From contig BCKL01000005.1 of NCBI GenBank assembly GCA_001600635.1, forward strand, positions 486,501 to 550,500: a DNA stretch of 64,000 nucleotides, given 5' to 3'. The translations under genes were made by a program, and so were the position numbers. The notes beneath the pieces were generated by a model that worked only from the letters and a program-made list of their open reading frames with translations, did no database searches and was not told where the DNA came from. This document shows, in pieces, positions 11,400 to 21,304 of this stretch (position 1 is the stretch's first letter; every line of letters begins with the position of its first letter). The stretch comes from Leucosporidium creatinivorum. Lineage: Eukaryota > Basidiomycota > Microbotryomycetes > Leucosporidiales > Leucosporidiaceae.

Positions 11400-13295
11400 A
11401 TGCACCTACTGTCCTACAGCTTATGGCTGCTACCTCTAGCTACTACTGCCCTACAGATCCCTTTGCTCTCTACTCCTTCGTCTCCGCCACTCGCTTCTGC
11501 TCCTCTCCAACTCACTCTACGCCAATCAGTCCACATTTCACTGCACAACAACACACAACCCCCTCTACACCGACACTACTCTCCTACAGATCTACACCTT
11601 TCCTCCCTCTCCGGAGACCCACCCTCACTCTCCCTCGCTCATCAACACACTTCAACTTGGATCCCCAACTCCAATCTCGCCTTCCAAGCAGCAAGAAGAC
11701 ACGCTTACAGCTCCAAGCTCATCAACAAACTCGGTCTGCTGCCTACTTGGCAACATCTCCGGGATCAAGAACTAGCGGGCACCCTCGAGTGGGAGGAGCA
11801 CGAGATCCGCATGCCCAACACCTCGGATGTAGCTACCCTTGCTGCGTTGGCGAGGATGGCTAGTAATGCCTATGTAGAGGAAAGTGCAGGGAGTTGGTGG
11901 GATTTGGACGGGAAATGGAATGTCGTGAGTAGCGAGCGACCGAGCGCGAGCGACCGAGCGCGAGCGAAGTGCGCAGACAGCTGACCCTCCGCTCTCTTCT
12001 GATACTACAGTCCGACTCATTTGGATGGCAAGAGGATGGAATCCGAGGTCACGTCTTTGCGGATCCGACCAACTCGACTATCGTCGTCGCCATCAAGGTG
12101 AGTTCTCGGCGATGAGGCTGGCTCGGCTTGAAGCAGCGCTAACCGAGGCCGAACTGACTACAGGGCACTTCGGCTACCTTCATCGGCGGAGGAGGATCTA
12201 CGGGGAAGAATGACAAGACCAACGTGAGTCTCGCTAGTTCACTTCGCTCAGCTTCAGAGCGCAACCTGACCGTCTCGCCTGCTCGCCTCACTCTTCTCGA
12301 TCCCTCTCCCAACCCCACCAACCTCCTCCACACCCATTTCGCTTCTCTCCTCCTCCACTCCCCTCCGCCAAACACAACAACAACAACAGGACAACCTCCT
12401 CTTCTCCTGCTGCTGCGCCCGGGTCGACTGGTCCTGGTCCACCGTCTGCGACTGCTACTCTGGCGCCTACACCTGCGGGCAAGACTGTCTCGAGCACGCC
12501 GTAATGACCAAGAGCGCTTACTACCCCGCTGCTACCGTTTCGTCTTCTCTCCCTCTCCCCTTCTCCCTCCCGTCGCCGAGCTCTCGCTGACCTCGATGTG
12601 TGACGCCAAAATAGAACCTCTTCAACAACATCACGGCCCTCTACCCTCACTCACAAATCTGGCTCACCGGCCACTCGCTCGGCGGGTCCCTCTCGGCCAT
12701 GCTTTCAAGGACCTACGGCGTCCCCTCCATCTCCTTCGAAGCACCGGGGGACCTGCTCCCCTCGCGCCGTCTGCACCTCCCCTTGCCTCCTCCCCGCTCC
12801 TCCCTCCGCTCCTCCGGTCCAGAAATCACAACCCACGTCTTCCACACAGCCGACCCCATCGCCATGGGCGTGTGCAATGGCGCTCTCTCTTCCTGTGGAG
12901 TCGCGGGCTTTGCGTTGGAGACGAGGTGTCATACGGGGGTGAGTATTGTGTATGATACGGTGGGGAGGTTGGGGTGGAGTGTGGATATTCGGACGCATAG
13001 TATTAAGCCGGTGATTGAGTTGGTGCTTGTTGAAGAGTGGGGGGTGGGGGAGGAGCAGAGGAAGAGGGAGGAGGAGGAGGAGGAGAGGGGGAAGAGGAAG
13101 AGGGATTGGGGGAGGAAGTGGGGTTGGTGGCCTCTCCCTGGCGGGGGAAAGGGCGACGATGATGGAGAGGAGGGGAAGAAGCCGAAGAAGGAGCCCGATG
13201 ATGGGCAGCATTGGGGGAGAGGTGTGCCGGCGGGGGTTAGGCAGGATGATCCGGAGCAGGAGTGCGTCGAGTGTAGTAGGTGGGAGTATGAGTAG
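11400..13295 (+). CDS. ATG15: Autophagic/vacuolar lipase ATG15
   Basis: ATG15 is a class 3 lipase that reaches the vacuole through the MVB pathway and breaks the membrane of autophagic and Cvt bodies. Residues 1-20 ([20 protein letters not shown]) form the N-terminal signal anchor. The conserved block [14 protein letters not shown] is followed by ALKGT-type sequence, the Cys-rich segment [20 protein letters not shown], then [15 protein letters not shown] and the nucleophile elbow [15 protein letters not shown] with the catalytic Ser. Downstream are SFEAPGD and the His-containing [16 protein letters not shown], which supply the rest of the triad. The C-terminus is strongly charged (Glu-, Lys- and Arg-rich) and ends [11 protein letters not shown]. 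Several introns interrupt it. The intron near 11925-12010 has a 14-bp tandem duplication. Identification is firm. Confidence 0.93.
11934..11967. repeat. Tandem 14-mer in an ATG15 intron
   Basis: GAGCGACCGAGCGC occurs twice in direct tandem, followed by a partial third copy, 20-odd bases upstream of the intron's GCTGAC branch-like site. The unit is related to the GAGCGCC 7-mer seen in other introns. Confidence 0.8.
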
Positions 13296-13560
13296 GAGAG
13301 TTGGGCGCGAGCTTCGAGGGGGGAAAGGGAGGGAGCGCCGAGGGCGATAGTGTTGTGCGATAGCTGTTCTCTGTTTACGAGCTTGTACCTTGATTAGTTT
13401 GATCGTCTTCTGCTTGTAATCTGCCTCTGTTATAGTCGTCAATCTTCGTCGAGTTGAGAGGGGTCAGACTTGCGCCGAGCCAACATGATAAGGCTCGCTC
13501 GAGCGCTCCTCTCTTGCCTTCCTCCCACTCACTCGCTCGCTTCGCCTCCGACTGCTCGTG

Positions 13561-14813
13561 ATGGAAGCTATCGCCTCTCTCACTCTCTCAGAAGAGCCTC
13601 ACGAACGACCTGAGCAGCCGGCCGACTCTCCTACAGCTTCCCTCCCCGTCGAAACGGTCATCCGCATCTTCGAGCTCGCCGTCGAGGACGACCCCTTCGA
13701 AGGGCAGGCGACGACGTACGCTTTCTCTCGGGTATGCTACCAATGGTCTACAGCGGTTCCCAAGCTACCTACAGCCTACTCGGTCGCCAATGGGGAGCAG
13801 GCGTGGCGCTTGGAAGAGAAGCTCGAGGCCGAGGGACGTGCAGGCGCCGTCAAATCGCTCGCAGTGCAGGCTAGCGGGCACAAGTTCGTGTACAGCCACC
13901 TCGTCAAAGTCTGTAGCAGCCTCGAAAGCGTGCACATGAACCTCGCGGGTCTGTCGGGAGACGCCGAAGCGCCGGCAGACTCCCCAGTCGTTGAACTGTG
14001 CTCCTGCCCTAGGCCGGCGGTCCTTAGAGCAGCTCTCGATTGTCGGTAGCGGCGTGCTGGTGGACAGCGACATACACACGTGAGCTGGGATCCATCCATT
14101 CCGCCTCTCTTTTCGGCGGACGCTCGCGAAGCCAGAGCTGACTCGGCTTCACGTGTGCCAGGCTCCTCCTCTTTCCCATCGAATACCTCAGGCTTGCGGT
14201 CGTTGCCTTTCATGGATGGGACAATTTCGGACCTGTATTCCCTGATGACAGCCCCGCCAGTTTCCGGATTCTCGACCTCGCCGGCGATTCGAGCCTCGTC
14301 GGCGCGGTTCTCCACCATCTCTCCCGGCTCCCAGAGAAGCTTGACCCTCCGTCCTTGATCATGCGAGCTACTTCCAGCGGAAGGCTTCCGGGTGATGACC
14401 TGGTGACACGCGTCCTGGACCACTCCCATCGCTTCGGCCGAATCACTGCCCCAAACGGATGGCATATCTCGTCGACGGACGCCCATCACATTCTCGACCG
14501 TCTCACCAACATTCAAGAGCTCGAGTTCACCTGCCAAAGCTTCCTCGACTTCGACGAATGCGGTATCCCCTCGGCCTCGCGCCTCAAATGCCTCGCCGAG
14601 CTCTGCACCCTCCGGTTCGTCGGATTTCCCATGCGCCGCCGTCTTGAGCACATCGCGCTCGCTCAGTACCTCGTTCAACTATTTGAAAGCCCGCCACCGA
14701 AGCTCATCATCGTCAAGATCTCACCGAGCCTGCGAGACAGCTGGACTACAGCGACCCTCGGTGCCGTAGAACGAGCGGCTGAGGAGGCCGGCGTGGTGCT
14801 TGAGTACATCTGA
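13561..14813 (+). CDS. F-box-like protein with leucine-rich C-terminal region
   Basis: The N-terminal region (about residues 25-75) reads ASLPVETVIRIFELAVEDDP, then FSRVCYQWSTAVPKLPTAYS, the pattern of fungal F-box or F-box-like domains (LPxEIxxxIF..., then a C-W anchor), which would dock to SKP1 in an SCF ubiquitin ligase. The rest is leucine-rich (SLEQLSIVGSG, LDLAGDSSLVGAVLHHLSRL, LEFTCQSFLDFDE) and could form irregular LRRs for substrate binding. Three exons are inferred: introns at 13949-14012 and 14080-14160 restore one frame. The first of these has weak signals, and without it the frame stops at 14047. Basidiomycetes carry large families of such genes, so substrate is unknown. Confidence 0.65.
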
Positions 14814-15178
14814 GGCGAAGCCACGTGAGCAGAGCTATTTCAAAAGCTGTCGGATACCTGACCTTGACCCCCCACTCATCGCAGGAAAGTGTAGCTTGCT
14901 TGAGACGAGTTCGGCGCTAGTGTGCGGCTCGAAAGGGAGCTGACGAGCGTTGCTGTGTGAGACTTGCGCTGCTTTGATACATACCAGAAGTCTTATACTC
15001 TTGCGATATACCTTCTCGAGAGCCATCAGCCTGATGTAGCTTTGTCAGAGAGCGCGAAAGAGCGAAGGAGCATGCGCCGAGCGCCGACAGCGAGACAGTG
15101 GCGCAACGCCACAGCTAGAGGGGCGAGCCGAGTGGAGAGAGCTTCATCTCAGTCCTGTACACCTTTCGCCGAACCTCC
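14814..15178. other. Intergenic, F-box gene 3' end / PNKP upstream
   Basis: About 365 bp with no convincing coding frame. It holds the end of the F-box transcript and the promoter of the DNA-repair gene. A short AT-rich patch lies near 14976-15010. Confidence 0.4.
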
Positions 15179-15295
15179 ATGAGACCGACGACCTTCGCCC
15201 GCGAGCTCGACTTCGCTCCCAGCCTCCTACGTCTCGCATCATTCTCCGCTCTCCCTCCCACCTTCCTCGACTCAGCAGCAGCAGCAGCAGGATGA
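15179..15295 (+). promoter_or_regulatory. Upstream ORF whose stop overlaps the PNKP start (ATGA)
   Basis: An ATG at 15179 opens a 38-codon frame (MRPTTFARELDFAPSLLRLA...) ending in a CAG-like repeat coding poly-Ala. Its TGA shares bases with the main ATG at 15292 (ATGA). If this leader is transcribed, ribosomes would have to bypass or re-initiate. The leader transcript itself is inferred. Confidence 0.5.
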
Positions 15296-17039
15296 GCAAA
15301 CGACCTCTCAGCGACGCTTCTGCTCCTCAGCAGCCCCCGCCTAAGAAGCTCGCCTCCATCTTCGCTCCTCCGCGCTCGACGCCTTTCAAGTCGCGCAAGC
15401 TGGGCTCGAAGCAGACGTGCTGGCATGGAGCGTGGGGAGAGCCCAAAGGGAGTAGCAAGGTGCTGGCTCTAGATGTGAGTCCTCCGCTCAAGCTTCGGCT
15501 CAGAAGCACGCGTCGAGCGCTAACCTTGCAAGCTCGACGCGACCGTGATACAGCTCGATGGAACGGTCGTCGTACCCAAGTCGGGCAAGAAGTTCCCTGA
15601 GGATGAGGTGGACTGGAAGTGGTGGCATTCTTCTGTACCGGGCAAGCTGAAGCAGATGCACAAGGACGGGTGAGCTCTCGCAAGCTCTGGTGCGCTCTGT
15701 AGAGTCGGCTGACGACTCTCCTCTCCGACCATACGATACATAGCTACTCGATCGTCTTCATCAGCAATCAAGCCGGCAAGCCCAAGCAGCAAGAATCCAT
15801 GTTTCGCAAGATCCCTCTCCTCGGCGCCGCCCTCGACATCCCTCTGCACGCCTTTGCCGCTCTGGGATACGACCAGTACAGGAAGCCTGGGACGGGCATG
15901 TGGGATCTGTTCGTCGAGCAGTTCAACGAGGGCGTTGAGGTGGATTTGGAGAAGTCATTCTACGTCGGCGATGCGGCGGGAAGGCCGTTGAGGACGGGAC
16001 ACAAGGAGGATCACAGTGATACCGATAGGAGTGAGTTCAAGTGACCTCTTCGGAGCGGGACGACTCGTGCAGAGCGCTAGCTGATCGCTTCTCTGCCTCG
16101 GCGCTCCCTCCCCTTGCGCAGAGATGGCTCTCAACTGCTCGCTGCCCTTCCTCACTCCCGAAGAGTTCTTCCTCAACGAACCGAAAGACCCCACCTGGAC
16201 CTTTTACGGCTGGGATCCCAAGACTCACGACCACTCTCGTTCGTTTCAGTGAATCGGCTCCCTTTTCGGCCAGCTTACGTTGACTTTTTTTGATCGCAAA
16301 CAGTCCCGCTCTTCTCGCCCACCAACATCCCCCTCCTTCCTCGCCCCTTCTCCGAGTTCGAGCCTCTGAAACCCGAAGTCGTCGTCTTTGTCGGCTCGCC
16401 AGCTTCGGGCAAGACCTCGCTCTTCAACAAGTACTTCGCTCCCGCCGGCTACGTCCACGTCGTACGTCTCTACCGTTTCCCTCTTCTCGTCCATCAAGCT
16501 GACAAGTCTCTCCGAACTCGAACAGAACCAAGACACCCTCAAAACCCGTCCCAAATGCCTCGCCGCCGTCCGCGACGCTCTCTCCTCCTCCCAATCCTGC
16601 GTCGTCGACAACACCTCCCCCAAACGCGCAATTAGGAAGGAGTACCTCGATCTCGTTCGCAAAGAGTTCCCCGGCACCAAGATCCGCCTCCTCCACTTTA
16701 CGGCGCACAAGGATCTCTGCGTGCACAACTCGCTTTATAGGGCGGCGACGAGGGGGAGTCAGAGGGAGGTGTTGCCCATGATTGCTTTCAGTAGCTACTT
16801 CAGCAATTTCGAGGAGCCCAAGGCGGATGAAGGTGAGTTCAGCGCCGTTTCTCGAGCTCGGCGATCGCCTCGCTGACCTCCTTCGGCGACCACGATGAAC
16901 AGGCTTTGACAGCATTCAGAAGATCAACTTCAAGTTCGAGGGCACGGAGGAGGAGAAGCAGAGGTGGCAGAGGTGGCATGACTGTTTCTTTTCCAAGCCG
17001 AAAAATGCGGGCAAGGGGACGGGGAAGGGAACGAGGTGA
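15292..17039 (+). CDS. Polynucleotide kinase 3'-phosphatase (PNKP family)
   Basis: A nuclear DNA-end-processing enzyme that removes 3'-phosphates and adds 5'-phosphates during single-strand break repair. The phosphatase domain starts [18 protein letters not shown], with the DxDGT nucleophile motif created exactly when intron 15475-15553 is spliced out (a nearer AG would destroy it). It continues [24 protein letters not shown] and [10 protein letters not shown], all hallmark segments. The kinase domain has the Walker A motif [13 protein letters not shown], then [16 protein letters not shown] and [12 protein letters not shown]. The C-terminus is [20 protein letters not shown] and a Lys-rich end. 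There is no FHA domain at the N-terminus; instead a short basic leader [12 protein letters not shown] with PKK, which could be a nuclear signal. An overlapping uORF precedes it. Confidence 0.92.
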
Positions 17040-17360
17040 GGAGAAGGAAAGAGAACCGCTTGCTTGCTTGATAGTGTAGTCGTGCTCGTCCGATAGTGCT
17101 TGAGCTCCTTGTTGATGCGTTTGCTTGGTGGCAAGTGAGGCTCGCATACTTGCATCATCGGCGAGTTCGGCGAAGGTGAGAGATAGGCGAGCTTGGCGCG
17201 AGTGAGCAGAGACCACAAGAAGGAGCTCGCGAGTCGCCAGCTGACCAAAGACTTCCAAGGTATGATGCTTTTTGTTTCCGTGGCACTCCAACTCGGAGAG
17301 GGCGTGGCGCGTACACTACAACCGCGACGACCTTCCTGCTGCCGTTCGCTCGTCGGCGAT
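17040..17360. other. Intergenic, convergent PNKP / PGK 3' ends
   Basis: About 320 bp between two convergent stop codons. No ORF, RNA gene or repeat that I can support. Both 3'-UTRs must lie here. Confidence 0.4.
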
Positions 17361-19141
17361 TCACTTCTTCTCGGAAAGAGCCTTGACTCCGGGGAGGTCC
17401 TGCGATGGGGAGCGATAGCAGAGGTCAGCGAGGAGGGCGAGGAGGATAGGAAAGACAGCACGCACCTTGCCCTCGAGAAGCTCGAGCGAAGCTCCTCCTC
17501 CGGTCGAGACGTGCGAGAGCTTCTCCTCGGCTCCGTACTTGGCGGTGACGGTGGCCGTGTCTCCTCCACCTGTACAGCGATGAGAGAAGATGAGTATGCG
17601 ACCAAAGAGAACGTCCTACACCACCACTCACCGACGATGACGGTGGCTCCGTTCTTCTTGGCCTCGATGCAAGCATCGAGGGTAGCCTTGGATCCTCCAG
17701 CAAAGTTGTCAAACTCGAACACTCCAGCGGGTCCGTTCCAAAGGATAGTCTTAGCCTTGCGGATAGTCTCAGCGAAGAGCTTGCGCGACTCGGGTCCAGC
17801 ATCCAGTCCCATCGATCCGTCGGGGATGCCCTCCTTGTCGGTAGCATGGCCGACGGTGGCGTCCTTGGAGAACTTGTCGGCGGTGATGTAGTCGACGGGG
17901 AAGACGAGCTCGACGCCCTTAGCCTTGGCCTTCTTGACGAGCTCCTCGACCTTCTCGGCGCCGTCCTTGTCGAAGAGCGAGTCTCCGATCGAGACGCCCT
18001 CGAGGGTCTTCTTGAAGGTGAAGGCCATTCCTCCGCAGACGATGAGGGAGTTGACCTGTTGTTGCACGAAGAGTCAGCGCAATCGGTCGAGCAGTGGGAG
18101 AGAGCCGACCTCACCTTGTCGAGGAGGTTCTCGATAAGCTGGATCTTGTCCGAGACCTTGGCTCCACCGAGGATGGCGAGGAAGGGCTTCTCGGGCGACT
18201 CGAGGACCTTGGCAAAGTACTCGAGCTCCTTGGTCATGAGGAGACCAGCCGCCTTCTGGGGAAGGTCAACGCCGACCATGGACGAGTGGGCGCGGTGAGC
18301 GGTTCCGAAAGCGTCGTTGACGTAGACATCTCCGAGCTTGGTGAGGGAAGCGCGGAACTTCTTGACGGCCTCGGGGTCGGCCTTGGTCTTCTTGCCCTCC
18401 GAATCCTTGGAGGAGCCCTCCTCCTCGGCGTGGAAGCGGAGGTTCTCGAGGAGGATGACCTCGCCATCCTTGGCCTTGGCGACGTACTGCTCGGTTTCGT
18501 CTCCGACGCAGTCCTTGAGGAAGGTGACGGGCTTGGAGATGAGCGACTCGAGCTCCTTGGCGACGGGCGCGAGCGAGTACTTGTCGACGACGTGACCGTC
18601 GGGGCGGCCGAGGTGCGACATGAGGATCACGGCCGAGGCTCCATTGTCGAGAGCGTGCTTGATGGTGGGGACGGCGGCGGCGATACGCTGTATAGGTGGA
18701 TAGGGAAAGGAGAGATGCGAACGACATCGATGGATCAGCTTCGAGATTCGTCGGTGAGATGAGATTACTGGCCGTTGGTGGTAGCAGAAGTACAAGCAGC
18801 TCCAGCCAAATGTCATCCTACACCACCCGCTCCCACAGCTTCCAAGCAAGGGCCCAAGCTGCTCCCGCGGTCCCCAACTCAGCCCAGCTGAGCGTCATCC
18901 AACGCGTGCCCCAAGGCGCTGTACTTAGTCCAGTACAGAGCAGAGGGTACTAACCTGGTTGTTGGTGATCTTGGGTCCGTCAAAGGGGACGTTGAAGTCG
19001 ACACGGATGAGAACCTTCTTGCCCGAGAGCTGAACGTCCTTGATGGAGAGCTTGTTGGAGAGAGACACTTTGTAGCAGAGTGGGATTAGCTGCCGTAGCT
19101 GAGTAGACTGCTATTGAGCTATAAGGAGCTACAAGCTTACT
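17361..19141 (-). CDS. PGK1: Phosphoglycerate kinase, start codon split by an intron
   Basis: Glycolytic enzyme: 1,3-bisphosphoglycerate + ADP gives 3-phosphoglycerate + ATP. The N-terminus is (M)[37 protein letters not shown], followed by [30 protein letters not shown] and the C-terminal [10 protein letters not shown]. The central block [20 protein letters not shown] is also present. No ATG lies at the expected start. The exon reads GTG at that codon. Joining the A at 19141 to TG at 19067 across an intron of 19068-19140 (donor GTAAGC, branch GCTAATC, acceptor AAAG) restores ATG followed by SLSNK. A second intron (18688-18954, 267 nt) is unusually long. Divergent from the HAUS1-like gene. Confidence 0.93.
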
Positions 19142-19262
19142 TGTAATGAGTTGATTTGACGCGGTGAAATGGAAGAGGCCAACCTGTTTCCGCTTCGCTC
19201 CGTCCTCTCTTGGTTCTGTCCCGAATTGCACGTCTCGTCTCAACTCGACTGTACTACAGAAA
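19142..19262. promoter_or_regulatory. Divergent promoter, PGK / HAUS1-like
   Basis: About 120 bp between the A of the PGK start codon and the start of the HAUS1-like frame. The PGK leader must lie here. A CT-rich run sits on the PGK sense strand, common in strongly expressed fungal promoters. Confidence 0.45.
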
Positions 19263-20370
19263 ATGGACGACTCGTACGAAGAGCTGCCTTGGTCGCCTCA
19301 TCCCGACACGGTAGCATGGCTCAAATCGCTCCCTTTACCGCCTGGTCGCTCGGCTCCCGCCTTGCCAACGTCACGACAGGATTGGGAGCTCGTAGAACGC
19401 TACAGGCTGCTCGTCACTTCGATCAACCATGTAGCGCAGTGGGAGAATGCTAGGCTACAGCAAGAGAAGCAGCAATGGGACCAGCGCAGTGAGCTCTCGT
19501 GTCTTTGCGTGGTGCTCGTCGTCGATGAGGGGGCCAGCGCTGACCTCATCTTGCCTACTCTGCTACAGCCGAAGCTCTCGCACCACAAGTAGCTCGTTTG
19601 AATCTCGCTCCTTCTGCTACATTGGACGAACTGGCCGAAGCGCACGGTCGACTGCCCCTCCCTTTGCCGCCTCAGCCGTCGTCCTCTTCCTCGCTATCAA
19701 CTCAGCACTCGCTCGCTTCATTCATCGCTGCATTGGAGGAGCTGGAAGAGTCTGTCACGGCGCTGAACCTCGAGGTGGCAGAGACGCGCAACTTGCAGCA
19801 GTCGTTGGACGAGGAAGCGGCCAAGCGGGCGGAGCATCCCAATGAGTGAGGGAGGTACTTTGCGGTGCATGGAGCCTGATCTGATCCTCTGCGCTTCACA
19901 GGCTCTTCCTCCAACACTCGAAGGAGGACATGGAAGCCGCTCAGAAGCTCGACAAGGCCGTCGCCGTGCTCGCCAAGAAGTCGGTCGAGTATCAAGAGCG
20001 ATTGGTGAGTCGTTCGGGTCGCCTGTACCTTCGTGCATCGTTGACCGACATGCTATACACAGACCGATCTACGGAAGCGAGTCCCGGCCGGCTACGAGGG
20101 TATTGTCGGCCAGCTCAAGGATCGCTCGGTCGAGTACGAAGAGGTCAACTCGGCGCGCTCAAAGCTCAAGACCAAGCTGGCCGCTTTCGGAGATCTGCCA
20201 TCGGTAGTTGCTGCTCTCCTTTGCGTTTCTGAGCGCTTGCTGACCTCTCTGCTCCTCAACAGGATTACGGCCAAGCGAAGGTCCAAGTCGACGACAAGAA
20301 GCGCGAGATCAAGGGATTGCGCAGAACGAGGGACAAGCTCCTCAGTCAGATTGGCGCCGGCGTTGCCTGA
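19263..20370 (+). CDS. HAUS augmin-like complex subunit 1 homologue
   Basis: A coiled-coil protein of about 290 residues in five exons. It begins MDDSYEELPWSPHPDTVAWL. The second half has the pattern AVLAKKSVEYQERLTDL, then EEVNSARSKLKTKLAAFGDL, then AQVQVDDKKREIKGL-type sequence, which lines up with animal HAUS1 (LEKKSREYKERI, PLKKKLESYLDLMPN, AQVKIEEAKRELEAI). HAUS1 belongs to augmin, which recruits gamma-tubulin to spindle microtubules for branching nucleation. The N-terminal W-L motif and the acidic middle also fit. The call rests on remembered family features; a generic kinetochore coiled-coil protein is the main alternative. Divergent from PGK. Confidence 0.6.
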
Positions 20371-21304
20371 GTGCAACTCGAGCACCATCATACACTCACC
20401 TCGCCCGTCTCGACGCCAGCGCCAGCCGAACCTCAGCGCCGAACCCTGCTTTCGCTTCTCGCCTCGCGCCTTTTCGTGGCCAAAAGCATCGGGTATGGAT
20501 GGAGAAGCATCTTTACACGAAGTGTACACCACAACAACTTATCAACAGCACCCATCGACCTCTCCTCGCCATCACTTCTCCCCCCTCCCATCTCCTTCCG
20601 CTCGTTCTCCACCTCATCAGCAAAGTTACGCATGTTGAGATCTACGAGGACGTTGAGCATGGTCAGCTTTACGTTCTACGACGGTTCACGGTTGTGCAGC
20701 AGCAGCATGATGGGCTCAGTTAGCGGGTTTTCTAAGTCCTAGAGCATGTCGGTCATCACCCCCCCCTGGTGTACCAGGGAGAAATTGTGAACCCAGTGCT
20801 GGAGATCGTCATTGCCCATCACTCTTGCTGTTATTATGGACGCTTGGTATCGTCAAGGAAGGGAGAAAATCCTCACCGGAAGAAGCAAGCCCCTCGGTGC
20901 GCGACTGTCCGTGGGAGAGAATGGTGAGGATGTCGAGGTTCGTTGAGGTCTTGGAAATGTCGTATGATGTTGAGGAATCGAGATGGAGACGAGAGAGGAT
21001 GGGAGAGAGGGAGAAGAGACGCGTCGCGGGCTCCGAGAAAACGAGAGGCCATGGCGGAAGTATAGGGGTTCGGCGCCGAACTCTATCGGTGCAGCAGTCT
21101 GGGGCATCTGAGACGACACGATGCTGCTTACTGCTGCTCTACAACACCTCCTATGCACTCGTACACCGGATCCGCCAGGCAGAACCTCTCCCCGAAACTC
21201 AGGTTGCCGGTCGGAGACAGCCTGGGGCCGAGTTCGACAATTCGAGGCTTGACTTCCTGACCATCACTGCTTCAACTTTACCGCAACACCTACACTACAT
21301 CAAC
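20371..21304. other. Long gap with a possible unannotated minus-strand gene
   Basis: About 930 bp with no recognisable family. On the minus strand two open stretches could be exons: one reading STSYDISKTSTNLDILTILS (about 20870-21000), another reading DLNMRNFADEVENERKEMGG (ending at 20433), with splice-like signals between (AAGCTGACC, CTCGTAG near 20648). A short palindrome CCCTGGTGTACCAGGG lies at about 20766. The palindromic GGCGCC element found in introns is also here (21071). The rest must hold the thiolase promoter. I do not call a gene with confidence. Confidence 0.3.
21071..21100. repeat. 30-bp element upstream of thiolase (copy 1)
   Basis: Begins CGGCGCCGAACT and ends CAGCAGTCT. It matches 26 of 30 bases of an element at 23326-23355 downstream of the same gene, in direct orientation. 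Confidence 0.6.

Noticed and set aside
15475-15553. Nearer acceptor (after CTTGCAAG) for PNKP intron 1
   Set aside because: It would place DATVIQ before the DGT and break the DLDGT catalytic motif. The acceptor at 15553 gives the exact family motif.
18094-18762. A leucine-rich plus-strand frame opposite PGK
   Set aside because: Antisense of a highly conserved enzyme; composition follows from codon bias.
20766-20781. Palindrome CCCTGGTGTACCAGGG as a terminator or operator
   Set aside because: A single 6-bp stem with a 4-base loop in a eukaryotic intergenic region is easily due to chance.
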